64,000 bases of DNA from an uncultured Coriobacteriaceae bacterium (lineage in GTDB: Bacteria; Actinomycetota; Coriobacteriia; Coriobacteriales; Atopobiaceae): contig CADAAU010000006.1 in NCBI GenBank assembly GCA_902786015.1, positions 62,001 through 126,000 of the forward strand, in the 5' to 3' direction. Shown here one piece after another: positions 50,301 to 59,153 of this stretch; the stretch's first letter is position 1, and each line of letters opens with the position of its first letter. The notes under the pieces are model-generated. The model was not told the origin of the DNA, made no database searches, and saw only the letters and a program-made list of their open reading frames with translations. The translations under genes were made by a program, and so were the position numbers.

Positions 50301-53300
50301 GCGGAGCCCTCGGGAGCAACGCAGCCGCTGAAGCTCGTGCTCACCAAAAGATTGCCCGCGTCGTCCCACGTGGCGGTTGCCTTCTGGTCTGGGTCGCCAT
50401 TGACCACAACAGCGAGGTTGCTGCGCTTGAGGTTGCTGGCTTCGGAGGCATCCAATCGTATGGTGGCCGTATAGGTCGCATCATCCTGCATGCCTTGTTG
50501 CGCACGCGTCCACATCACAGGCTTCGACACAGTGCTGCCGGCACCGTCATTCCCGTAAGTCACTTGCGCAGTCGTGCCGATGACACCCGTATCGGATTTG
50601 TCGATGGTGATGGAGAGCTTGTCTGCCTTATGTGCGTAGTCAGCCGCAACCGTGAGTTCGTAGTCCTTGGAAGGATAGGTGTCGCCTTCGTTGCTCTGTG
50701 GCAGGGTAATGGCAACGGTGCTGTTCTTTCGAAGCGTTTCGTTGAGGAACTCGCCCGTCACATCGGTACCCGCCTCGTTCGTAACCTTCCACGCCACGAA
50801 GACCTTGTCGTCATCGGGCCTTGCTACCAGATGCTTGGTACTCCCTTCCTGCCAATAATGCGTGGTTGGGAAGCTCTGTGCATTGTTGATTACCGTGACC
50901 TTGTGGTTCATCAGCGGTTCGGTGGCGTCGAAGTCAACGTAGACCGTGTCCGGAGCGTTCTGTGGATCCTCCACGCTCAGATCCACCAAATAATCCCCGT
51001 ATGTCCCCACGACGTCTTCGGCATAGTCGAATCGTTCGCTCTGATCCAAAGCGTATGTGAGCGTGGCCGTGTACTTAGTCTTGTAGCCAGCCTTTCCGTC
51101 TGTGCTTGCAGGCTCCCAAGTGAGGCTCGTCACGCTTGCGGTAAGAGACTGGAACGCATCGTTCTGCGGAATGAGCTCTGCTGTTGCGCCCTCATAGACT
51201 GCGAGCTGCTCGCCACCCTTGGGAGCTGCGAAATCGACCTGCACATTGTCTACGACGGGCTTGTACAACGCTTTTACGACATAGGTATCCCCTGTCTGGG
51301 CTTCGGGCTTAAACGCCACGGTTGCAACAGACGGATCGTCGGGCGAAACGTCCGTAACGACAACTTCGTTGTCGTCGTACTCCCAGCCAACGAAGACGCC
51401 GCCTTCAACGTCTGGCGCGTAGAGCGTCACGCCATCTTCGTCATCTGCGAAGGTGAAGTAGTCCTCGTCCTCGCTACCATCGAGTCGGGCGTGATCTTCC
51501 GTGTTCACGTCGCAGGACTGCATCTGAACCGTGCGAGCGCCAATGGTCTCCTCCGTCGTTACGAAGGGCACGGTAATAACAAGCCCGTCAGACGCCTGTT
51601 CGCACGTAGCGTATCCATAGTCGACCTGCTGACCATTCGCATCGGCGCCTTCGGCCAGCTCTGCCTCGACGTCGGGCTCGTCAACAAAGGTCTTGAGCTC
51701 CTCGGGCTTCAGCGAGAGATGCAGCGTCGCAACACGTCCGCTCGTGACGATCTTGTTGCCTGTGGACGTGTCTTCGTTGTACGAGATGGACCAAGAAACC
51801 GGTAGATTCTTTGTCTGCGTGGCTCCGTCATAGTCCCACGTGACCGTCGCCTCTGTCCCCATGGGCTGCGGAACGGTAACGTTGAGCTCGTTTACCTTCT
51901 CTTTGTAGTTCGCGACGATGCTGAGGGCATAGCCCTTGGGGAAGTCGCCCGTATCGCCTGCTGCGGGCACCTCGATGCCGATGCTGGCGTTCGTTGCCTC
52001 GGACCCGGCGATAAGAACCTTGGACGTTACGTCTACGTCCTCGGCCTCGGTGCCTTGCGCCGTGCGCATGATCGTCCAACCCGTGAAGAGCTTGTCCTGG
52101 TACTGCTTCGCGACCAGATACTTGGTCTCTCCCTCGTACCACATCTCAACCTTCGGATCGCCCTCGTCCGCGTCACCTTCGGCGAAGTCGCGGATGGTCG
52201 CCTGGTGGCGATCGTCGTGCTCGGTCTCTGGGAAGAACACGTATGCGGTATGCGTCTGGGTGTCGAGCCATGACGGAGGCTCCTCTGTGCCCTCGGCGTG
52301 GCTTGCTTCGACTGTCACATCTTGGGCATAGTCGCACTCCCAGTCGGACTTTGTGGAGTCATTCGACTTCTTGTACATGAGTGCTGTTGCCGCCGTGTAC
52401 GCCATCTCGTACTGGGCCTTGCCTTCATCGCCGTCGGGCGTCCACGTGAGGCCGCTTACGGCCACTGTCGGCAATCTGTTGCCAAACAGCTCGGGTTTCT
52501 GCAGCTCGATGCTTGCCGTTGCCGTAGAGGCAAGCTCTTCTTCGGCCACCGGCGCGGATACGCTCACGTTCACCTTCGAGACAACGGGCTTGTACAGCGC
52601 ACGGATCGTGCATGCATCCTGAGCGCTGGCCCCTTCAACAAACTTGAACGCGTTCGTGTTCGCATCGCCTGCAAACTGGATCTTTGACCCGCCTGGAATC
52701 TCCCAGCGCACGAATTCGGCACCCTCGACTACCGGCTCGACGAGCGTGAAGCCGCCCGTGTCTTCCTCCGTTTCGTCGACGACGATCTGATCAGCGTCGT
52801 ACACGCCGACAAGCTTGGAATCATCCGGGTTGTTGACATCGTAGTGATTGACATCGTAGTGACCCACAGAGACTTTGTACGCGGGAAGATCGCTCGTTAT
52901 GGGCCCAAACGTAGCAGTTATCGTAAGCGATCCGTCTACGTTCCAATTTGCGGTACCGACCTTTTCCTCTGGGGGATTTGTCTTTTGAATAAGGACCGTC
53001 GGACGCGCTTCGCCATTCTCGATGCGCATGAACTGCCGCGCGGTCGCCGCATCCAAGCGCATGTTCGCCACAAAGGTGTGATTGACCTGCGTCTCACTAT
53101 AGGCCTCGGTAGCCGTCCACGACACCGGCACCGTCGCATTCTGTATGGTCTCATCGTCCACAATCCATGACAGCGTGGCTTCGTCAGCCAGGTCTTTCAG
53201 CTCGGCAGTCGGCCAGGCAATGCCCACGAGCACTTCGTCCGCCCTCGTCTGGTAGTTGGCCGTGAGGCTCAGGGTGTATCCTGCTGCGAAAACACCGTCT

Positions 53301-56300
53301 TCATTTGGCTTAGGCAGGGTAACTTTGACCGTGCGCTGGCTGCGCTTGTCCACATGGCTGTCTCCTTCGACCGTCACGAACAGACCCAGCTGCTGAAGCG
53401 CCGTCTTGTTTTGTGCTGCGGCCTCCGCATCTGTAGCATTGGGGTCAAGCACCCGGTCGTTGACCCTTACCGTCCAGCCCGTGAAGAACTTGTCTTCGTA
53501 GTCGTCCTTTGCCGTTACGGACTTGGTCTCGCCTTCCTTCCAGATGCTCGTGACGGGGTCACCTTCCTCCGCATCGGCCTTCACCGTTACCTGATGGTCG
53601 ATGACACGTGCCGTTCGATCGAAGGTCAGATAGAGCGTGGACTTGCTGGCATCGAACTTGGCAGACGTTATGCCGGCCACCCCCTCTACAACGGAGACTG
53701 ACGTGGTGTTGTTGAAGTGGATTTGCTTGCCATCCGCACAGCCAAGCTTCACCGCAGCGCTGTACTGCGTGTTTCCTGCGGCCTTGCCTGCATCATCTCC
53801 TTCAGTCGGCGCAGCCGGCGTCCACGTGATGCTTTCCACCTTGGGCGTATAGCTATCCGCAAATATCGATTCGCCAGGCTTGCCGTACGCAAAGCTGATG
53901 GCATCAGTCATTGACCCACCATCCGGCACGACCGCCAACGGCTCGCCCGTCTTTGGCGCAGGAAACGCCTTAACTTCGACTTTGTCGATGGCTGGCTTGT
54001 GTGCCAGAAGCAGAATCAGGTCCTTGCTCTCATCCGTGATGGTGAATTTCTTGCCTGCGCTTCCAACAACCTCGCTCAAGCCCGAGCCCTCGGGAGCGAA
54101 GTATGTCCACGTGCTCTCGCCTCCAGGCACCCCGGGACCCCAGTTCGGCTCGAACGTCTTGTTTTGATCGGTGCGGTCGAGGCACTCCGTGGCCACGAGT
54201 TCGCCGTCTTCGCCCGAAATGGGCTTCTTCGCGGCATCGTTGATGTCGTAGGCCTTTACGTCAACCCTGTACGAGGGAGCGCCCTCGGTCGTCTTCCTCA
54301 CGTACTCGAGCTTGATGCGCAGGCTTCCGTCCTTCTTGCGCTCGATGGACTTCGTATACCGGCCACCATTGTTGTCCGCTTTGCTGAAGTCTATTTCAAT
54401 TTCACCCTTCTTCTTGAGCGAAACGTTCAGCTCGTTGTTGTTGGCAAACGGCAAAGACAAGCGCTTGGGGCAATCGATGTATGTGGTCATCGTGGTGGTC
54501 GTGGTCTGCGTGTTGTCCTTGTTGTGCACCGTCGTGGTCCTGGCGTCCCATGCCATGGGTTGGGTAATCTCGTTAATCGGCGTCGAACCATTCGTTACAT
54601 AATATTTAATCGTTGCAACATCCTTGAACCCTGGTCCCACCTCGGGAATGTTCGTGACGTTGATCGTGTTCACGACCTTGTCTGTTAGCTTAGCCTCAAA
54701 TTCCAGCTTGTAGTCTGCCGGATACCTGAATGGCTTTCTGGAATCAGGCTGCATTCCGGCACGAGGTGCTATGAACTCGATCTTTGCACGATTGACTCCC
54801 GCCCACTGCGTCTTGCCACGATATCTTGTAACCGGCCGTAGAGAATGATTGACAGATTCCTTAACACTGCTCGTTTCTGACGCCTGCCACATCGTAAAGA
54901 CTTTGTCCTCAGGAATAGTCGGCTCATACGTGAACGACTCGCCCTCGCGAACCTGGCGCACGACATCGTTCTGTCCGGGTACCTTGATCGTAACTTGATG
55001 CAGGTTGTCATTCCTGACCTCCTCCTTGTACATGGCCTTTATCGTGATGCTATAGGTCTTGCTGAGGCCATTCGCACCGCCTACGGGCATGTTGACCTTT
55101 GCCGTGGGGTTATTGCGCCCTTCGATGATGCGATCCTGCAACTCGTTGCTCAATGCCGCACCGCTTTGCAAATCCCAGCGATAGAACTTATAGACGGTGT
55201 TGTTTGTCCGGAGGGTCGGCGACGCGACGATGTTCTGCGAGGTTTCCTCGGGCCATTCATAGGTAGTGGGGTTACCGCCGTTCATTGCAGACGGCTGGTC
55301 GTACACAGTTACCTTGTGCAGCGGCTTGGTTCGAGCGATTGTGAAGGTAACCTCATCGCTCTTCGTGCCATACGACATGGCGTACGCAATGACCTTGATC
55401 TCGTCCCGATCCTCGACGTTTATGTCGATGCCACCACGGTATATGTCGTAGCCGTTCTTGCAGGTATTCTTCGAAATGGTCTTGCCGGCCTTGGTCACCT
55501 TGTAGTAGATGGCCTCGCCCTTGAGGTCCACCACATCCAGCGTGATGCGGTGCTTGCCCTCCGCAAGCTCGTTCTTTTCCGTGGCCTTCAGCTGCTTCTT
55601 GTTTTCCAAAGCTGACGGCTGAGCAGGCTTTGCGCCGTTGGAAATAATGTAGGCGGTCTTGTCGTCCTTGTAGTACGAGTCATTGGCGCGCAGCCAGGCA
55701 AGGTTGATCTCGGGATAGTGGTTGGCCATGATGCGCGAGGTGTTGAGCGCGAAGGTGGGAACCATCATGCACTTTGTGGTGTTGTAGCTCTCGTTTTCCC
55801 AGTCGCCGTTAACAAAGAGGAAGGCGAAATCGAGGAACTGGGGGATGCTGCCCTTGACCTTTGCCTTCTGTTCGGGCGTCAGATAATCGTATGCACCAGT
55901 CTGCTCGAGCCTCGTGGCGACGGCGTCCTTGTAGCGCTCCCGCTCTTTTTCTTTAAGACTATGGTAGTTACGTATGACCTTGCGATAGATCTCCATCTTG
56001 GTGACGCTTGACCCGCCGATCTTGCTGAATCGATCCATCACGGTGGAGGCGCGTCCCACGAATCCCGCGGAAGAGGCTTTGTCCATGCTAAAGACGGTTC
56101 CAATGACGTCCTGGAACGGCCTCTGCAGCGTCTGGTTGTAATTGTGGCGGTCTCCAATGCCCCAGTGCTGCACGTCACCAACAAAATCGTTGATGAACTT
56201 CTCCATTGTCGGAGAGTTCTCGGGCTTGCTGGTCTTTTTGTATCTCATGGTAGGGCTTGGGAAGAAATCCATGTCGGCCGTGCTAAAGAAGTCGTCAAAC

Positions 56301-58933
56301 AGGATGGAGGGATCCACGGCCTCCAGCTGCGTGACCATTCCAGGGCGCATGCTTGCGTAGCCCGAGGATGTGGTGGAGTAGTCATTGTTGTCGAAGCGCG
56401 AGGTGACCGTGCTGCCACTCGTAATGCCAGGCAAGAAGCCCCGCTCATGGCCATTCTTGGACGGATAGCGGTTGTTAGCGTTCTCGCCCGAACGCGTCGC
56501 AGTCGTCGTGGACTGCCTTACGTTGCCCGCCGCGTTTCCGGGCAAATAGTGATCCACGCCATAGCGCTTGAAGCCCATGAGGGTCGGGGCGACCAGAGGC
56601 ACGAGGTCAGCCTTGTTTATGATGTTGTGGATGCTGTAGTAGCGCTGCGGATTGGCTTTGTCGAACTTGTCGGTACCGCCCTGTGGGGCCTCAAAGGTGT
56701 ACGCAAAGACATCGCATTTGTTTGCGCCCGAGGCGTACTGGTCCAGAAGGCGCCTGGCCGTGAGGTTTGAGGTGGCACCGGCGCGAGAATAGCCCGCGAT
56801 CCAGAACTTGACCTTGCCCTGCTTTGCCTTTTGAGTGAGGTTGTTTCGGGCCAGGTAGGAGTTCACCTCGCTCGTGACCTTGTTGGCCGCGTCGGCGAAT
56901 CCGGCAGCCTCGGCCATCGCCTCTCCACCTAGCGTCACGTTGCTAGCCCACTCTGCCTCATAGCCGGCGCCGCGCACTGCAATGGGCACGAGCGTGAAGT
57001 CCTTGCCTGGGCCCTCCCAGATGGTCTTGCTCGCGATGGTCACGCCAATGGTATTGGTGCCGGGCTTTTGCACGTTGAAGTCGTTGACGTAGATGTCGTT
57101 GTCTGCACAGCCGATGTCTGCAAAGAACTGCCGTGCCGAGGCGTGCTTGTTGGTATAGTCGTTGGTGCTACCCGCGTTGAGATAGAAGCCACTCATGGCC
57201 ATACAAAGCGATGTAGAGGCCAGGTGCTCGTTGTATTTGGTGGGGTTGTCGAGGAAGTAGCCATCGGAGTAGTAGAAGGAGGTGGCGCTTTCTGCGCTGG
57301 TGTCCTCAAAGTTGGGGAAGCGCACGTAGCCACGCTGCACTTCTCGGCCGTTGTAAACGTTGCTCGTCTTTGTTGGGGCGGCGTCACTCGCAGCGATGGC
57401 CGTAGGTTTTTGATACTCCCGCGCCGGTTCTCCAGTGGCTGACGAATTGTTTTGGTTGCGATTGCCTGCAACCAAAAAGATGGCACGCACGCTGTTGTTT
57501 GCGTTGTAAGTAAAGTGCGCATTGTTGTCGCTGGTGAGGTATCGGATGCAATTTGGGCTTTGCTCGCCGTTGGGCGTTACGCGCATCGACGTGCCCGAGA
57601 AGGTGGCGAACCCCATGTGTACGTCCGAGCCGCGCGCAAGGTCGACGTTGACGCGAGCACCCTTGGCGAGGATGTAGTTGCCGCCGCCGTTGTCCTTGAT
57701 GATGGAAGTTCCACCAATGCTGAGCCCATTGGTGATGTCTTTTGACACCAACACGCCACCACCAGTGCCAAAGCTGCCGCTAAAGGTGCGGTTGTTGGTA
57801 ATCGTGCAACCAGAAATGGTCGTGGCTTCTTTGGTGATATAGATGCCGGCACCATTTGTTGCGGAGTTGTTCGTCACCTTGAGGTCAGAAAACGATATTT
57901 CCTTTGAGTCGGCCCAGATGCCACCGCCGCCCGTACCTTCGGCCCTGTTATACTCTATGGTCGTGTTTCTTACAGAGGAGCCCGACTTGTTGAGGTAGAT
58001 GCCGCCGCCATCGCCCTTTGCAAAGTTATAGCGAACTGAGGATTTTCCATCGCCGAGGACGTGGGACTTGTCCGAGTCGAATTGGATGCCACCGCCATTG
58101 CCGCGGTCGGCCACGTTGCCGTCGATGCTGGTTCGAACGAGCGTGAGCATAAACAGGCTATTGTTTGCATAGATGCCGCCGCCGGAGTTGTAGGCGTAGT
58201 TGCCCATAACGTGCACGTCGTTGAGGGTGAGCTTGATGTTTTCTCCATTGCCGTAGAAGGCGCCACCGTGGCCGCTCGTTCCCCAGTTCTGCTCGGCACG
58301 GTTTCCGGCAATGTACAGGTTGCAAAGCTCAACGCTGGCTCCGGCATCAGCCTCGATGCCACCGCCGCCGTTGGTGTTGTAGCCACCGGTGATGAGTCCG
58401 TACACATCACGCGTCATAGTGGTGTACGAGCCGCCCGTGCGATAGATCTTAAAGGTCCTCTTTGTGGCACCGCGCTGCGTGCTGCCATAGATGGTGAGCT
58501 TTGCGTTCTTGCCCACCTGAATCGCGCTGTCGTTACGCCCGCCGGATTTGGCGGCGCGGTCGATGGCATAGCCATTCATATATATCGTAACGTCCGCGTC
58601 GCTGGGCACCTTGACAGTCGTGCCCTTCCAGTCAGCCGTCATGGTGATGCGGAGTTTATCCTTGGCATGAAGCTTCATGTGGGTGTTTGCGTCCTTGGCC
58701 GAAGAAAAGGTCACGTCGCGCGTATATCTTTCTGCGGCTTGAGCAAACAACGCAACTCCATTGTCGTCCGATTTGGGAACGACGTTCCGGCTTTCGAGCC
58801 CGAGGAATAGGTCAGTTGATTCTGCCGGCGCGCCCTCCTCGGCAATGCCAAGGGCAGGGGCAACCGCAAGGGTCGTAATGACCGCAAAAATCGCAAGAAT
58901 GGATGTGAGCGGAGAACGTGTTCGACTATGCAT
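47306..58933 (-). CDS. Giant secreted beta-helix / lipase-like / Ig-repeat / ChW-repeat protein B (3875 residues)
   Basis: Paralogue of giant protein A with the same plan. Signal peptide (SILAIFAVITTLAVAPALG) in the first ~30 residues. Beta-helix rungs at ~178-400 (NYAYNSGGGIYA, NFAKGDGGGIYL). Lipase-like domain ~540-1110 with FWIAGYSRAG (nucleophile S716), NKADLVPLVAP, and the conserved His in ANHYPEINLAWL. Chitobiase-C-like domain ~1134-1198. Four superunits (~1313-3078), further beta domains, a Rib/MBG-like pair (~3375-3543), a PEP-rich linker (~3540-3575) and six ChW repeats (~3576-3875; HLQRIGWEDTW, HSQTFGWSGW). ATG with AAGGGG six bases before. Secreted, probably wall-bound by ChW repeats. 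Enzymatic activity is inferred only from motifs. Confidence 0.85.
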   Translation of the reverse strand: MHSRTRSPLTSILAIFAVITTLAVAPALGIAEEGAPAESTDLFLGLESRNVVPKSDDNGVALFAQAAERYTRDVTFSSAKDANTHMKLHAKDKLRITMTADWKGTTVKVPSDADVTIYMNGYAIDRAAKSGGRNDSAIQVGKNAKLTIYGSTQRGATKRTFKIYRTGGSYTTMTRDVYGLITGGYNTNGGGGIEADAGASVELCNLYIAGNRAEQNWGTSGHGGAFYGNGENIKLTLNDVHVMGNYAYNSGGGIYANNSLFMLTLVRTSIDGNVADRGNGGGIQFDSDKSHVLGDGKSSVRYNFAKGDGGGIYLNKSGSSVRNTTIEYNRAEGTGGGGIWADSKEISFSDLKVTNNSATNGAGIYITKEATTISGCTITNNRTFSGSFGTGGGVLVSKDITNGLSIGGTSIIKDNGGGNYILAKGARVNVDLARGSDVHMGFATFSGTSMRVTPNGEQSPNCIRYLTSDNNAHFTYNANNSVRAIFLVAGNRNQNNSSATGEPAREYQKPTAIAASDAAPTKTSNVYNGREVQRGYVRFPNFEDTSAESATSFYYSDGYFLDNPTKYNEHLASTSLCMAMSGFYLNAGSTNDYTNKHASARQFFADIGCADNDIYVNDFNVQKPGTNTIGVTIASKTIWEGPGKDFTLVPIAVRGAGYEAEWASNVTLGGEAMAEAAGFADAANKVTSEVNSYLARNNLTQKAKQGKVKFWIAGYSRAGATSNLTARRLLDQYASGANKCDVFAYTFEAPQGGTDKFDKANPQRYYSIHNIINKADLVPLVAPTLMGFKRYGVDHYLPGNAAGNVRQSTTTATRSGENANNRYPSKNGHERGFLPGITSGSTVTSRFDNNDYSTTSSGYASMRPGMVTQLEAVDPSILFDDFFSTADMDFFPSPTMRYKKTSKPENSPTMEKFINDFVGDVQHWGIGDRHNYNQTLQRPFQDVIGTVFSMDKASSAGFVGRASTVMDRFSKIGGSSVTKMEIYRKVIRNYHSLKEKERERYKDAVATRLEQTGAYDYLTPEQKAKVKGSIPQFLDFAFLFVNGDWENESYNTTKCMMVPTFALNTSRIMANHYPEINLAWLRANDSYYKDDKTAYIISNGAKPAQPSALENKKQLKATEKNELAEGKHRITLDVVDLKGEAIYYKVTKAGKTISKNTCKNGYDIYRGGIDINVEDRDEIKVIAYAMSYGTKSDEVTFTIARTKPLHKVTVYDQPSAMNGGNPTTYEWPEETSQNIVASPTLRTNNTVYKFYRWDLQSGAALSNELQDRIIEGRNNPTAKVNMPVGGANGLSKTYSITIKAMYKEEVRNDNLHQVTIKVPGQNDVVRQVREGESFTYEPTIPEDKVFTMWQASETSSVKESVNHSLRPVTRYRGKTQWAGVNRAKIEFIAPRAGMQPDSRKPFRYPADYKLEFEAKLTDKVVNTINVTNIPEVGPGFKDVATIKYYVTNGSTPINEITQPMAWDARTTTVHNKDNTQTTTTTMTTYIDCPKRLSLPFANNNELNVSLKKKGEIEIDFSKADNNGGRYTKSIERKKDGSLRIKLEYVRKTTEGAPSYRVDVKAYDINDAAKKPISGEDGELVATECLDRTDQNKTFEPNWGPGVPGGESTWTYFAPEGSGLSEVVGSAGKKFTITDESKDLILLLAHKPAIDKVEVKAFPAPKTGEPLAVVPDGGSMTDAISFAYGKPGESIFADSYTPKVESITWTPAAPTEGDDAGKAAGNTQYSAAVKLGCADGKQIHFNNTTSVSVVEGVAGITSAKFDASKSTLYLTFDRTARVIDHQVTVKADAEEGDPVTSIWKEGETKSVTAKDDYEDKFFTGWTVRVNDRVLDPNATDAEAAAQNKTALQQLGLFVTVEGDSHVDKRSQRTVKVTLPKPNEDGVFAAGYTLSLTANYQTRADEVLVGIAWPTAELKDLADEATLSWIVDDETIQNATVPVSWTATEAYSETQVNHTFVANMRLDAATARQFMRIENGEARPTVLIQKTNPPEEKVGTANWNVDGSLTITATFGPITSDLPAYKVSVGHYDVNHYDVNNPDDSKLVGVYDADQIVVDETEEDTGGFTLVEPVVEGAEFVRWEIPGGSKIQFAGDANTNAFKFVEGASAQDACTIRALYKPVVSKVNVSVSAPVAEEELASTATASIELQKPELFGNRLPTVAVSGLTWTPDGDEGKAQYEMAYTAATALMYKKSNDSTKSDWECDYAQDVTVEASHAEGTEEPPSWLDTQTHTAYVFFPETEHDDRHQATIRDFAEGDADEGDPKVEMWYEGETKYLVAKQYQDKLFTGWTIMRTAQGTEAEDVDVTSKVLIAGSEATNASIGIEVPAAGDTGDFPKGYALSIVANYKEKVNELNVTVPQPMGTEATVTWDYDGATQTKNLPVSWSISYNEDTSTGNKIVTSGRVATLHLSLKPEELKTFVDEPDVEAELAEGADANGQQVDYGYATCEQASDGLVITVPFVTTEETIGARTVQMQSCDVNTEDHARLDGSEDEDYFTFADDEDGVTLYAPDVEGGVFVGWEYDDNEVVVTDVSPDDPSVATVAFKPEAQTGDTYVVKALYKPVVDNVQVDFAAPKGGEQLAVYEGATAELIPQNDAFQSLTASVTSLTWEPASTDGKAGYKTKYTATLTYALDQSERFDYAEDVVGTYGDYLVDLSVEDPQNAPDTVYVDFDATEPLMNHKVTVINNAQSFPTTHYWQEGSTKHLVARPDDDKVFVAWKVTNEAGTDVTGEFLNETLRKNSTVAITLPQSNEGDTYPSKDYELTVAADYAHKADKLSITIDKSDTGVIGTTAQVTYGNDGAGSTVSKPVMWTRAQQGMQDDATYTATIRLDASEASNLKRSNLAVVVNGDPDQKATATWDDAGNLLVSTSFSGCVAPEGSAFRGVTVKTFDVNASTPLTGSDALGTFVYTRHYDVLVLSGGKLTLYPHFVPGGAFDSWTAPAGMTSNGNEFTIGSELIASQNGITIQANYKPIVNSAQINVASPQKDEALATRASASVTLANSAFSTPTVVALQIAWSPAAGRDGKASEDTEYEVAMKLKYQKSPSEVTAWSYAYVDGAYLTAPGSSYASLDTKESDAYVLFAENATSNLISVDPVEELIVPYEKNKADEILQELQSKRKTVSIEANNGSGSSANITWETPKLVADGGKLNGAQWRARGKLTLPESVQAQDVYVYADITVEPATKFNLIHVDQPADVYDVAAGADEAAVRAVLETSTDLILEEGVIEQGTITWEKVECVDPEGTATYGAKWTATGKVSLPASVTNSNNVSLDVTMDVYTALAPAEENPIQMPYAMPEEDIYDQEKIITLHTDEPNGVIWYRIVDSDADTATNFVEYVDGSPIYLERETIDANDILVIEAYTMVGAQKSEDATFVYEFDTSVHIPEGDELVFDGTEQVGVWGYGDYTLMNPSSGARVDESGDACATNVGTYKVTAKLDSNREWFVDWPEDEAEPTTTTEDQVVAFSIVPASITYCDIDLVQNATYTGKAINPKPNLTLGDYVLVEGRDYTLSYSNNVNVGKAKVTITGKGNFIDSEVLEFEIIGEEPEPEPYPEPKPEPQPKPEPEPNPEPNPEPEPPAQLPVSYGGHAQTYGDLQAGKDGEVLGTTGQSKRLEAFWATVEGGSIEYRSHLQKIGWEDTWKHDGEISGTTGEARRLEAVQMRLSDQLAEAGYHVWYRTHSQTFGWLGWACDGTAAGTGGQSKRVEAIQVVVLHGDAKPEGYDASQTSFRGYVDANAHIQRDGWLGFQSAGEIGTTGQAKRLEAFWLKPGSLPEASLEYCSHLQRIGWEDTWKHDGEISGTTGQSRRIEAVRIRLTGGDADRLSVWYRVHSQTFGWSGWAHDGEEAGTTGLSKRAEAIEIVVLSKDAAAPGSSENALRTK
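48216..48313 (-). repeat. Pro/Glu linker repeats in giant protein B
   Basis: Imperfect 6-12-base units encode PEPKPEPQPKPEPEPNPEP-type sequence, an extended spacer like those that cross peptidoglycan in other wall proteins. Replaces the KHSEEEN linker of protein A. Confidence 0.75.
49700..54993 (-). repeat. Four ~440-residue superunits of giant protein B
   Basis: Same four-module order as in protein A. Unit starts on the minus strand lie near 54993, 53605, 52220 and 50915, marked by HQVTIKV, HQVTVKA, HQATIRD and HKVTVIN. The last module of each starts KPxVxxxxV with AP/SP...LA. Boundaries approximate. Confidence 0.65.
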
Positions 58934-59153
58934 GATGAGCCCCTTCACAGCGGGTTAAACATAGTCAAAATAATAGCAAGAAAGATTTCCGTTTTACAGT
59001 AGTTACGTTTACCCCCTGTATTAGGCGATGCAGTGTTTTCGTCCAGCGATTCAATCGCAGGCCCGAATTTGAGCTACGTCGCACCGAAACGTACTCTGCT
59101 ACACTAAATACTGGCAAGGAGGGACCCACTCATGAAGTGCGGGGGTGTCGAAC

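Noticed and set aside
50159..51805. Long plus-strand open frame (548 codons) antisense to giant protein B
   Set aside because: Same reason: a shadow of the superunit coding region with no ribosome site or recognisable fold.
33902..58933. Interpretation of the giants as non-ribosomal peptide or polyketide synthases because of size
   Set aside because: No condensation, adenylation, ketosynthase or carrier motifs; signal peptides and beta repeats point to secretion.
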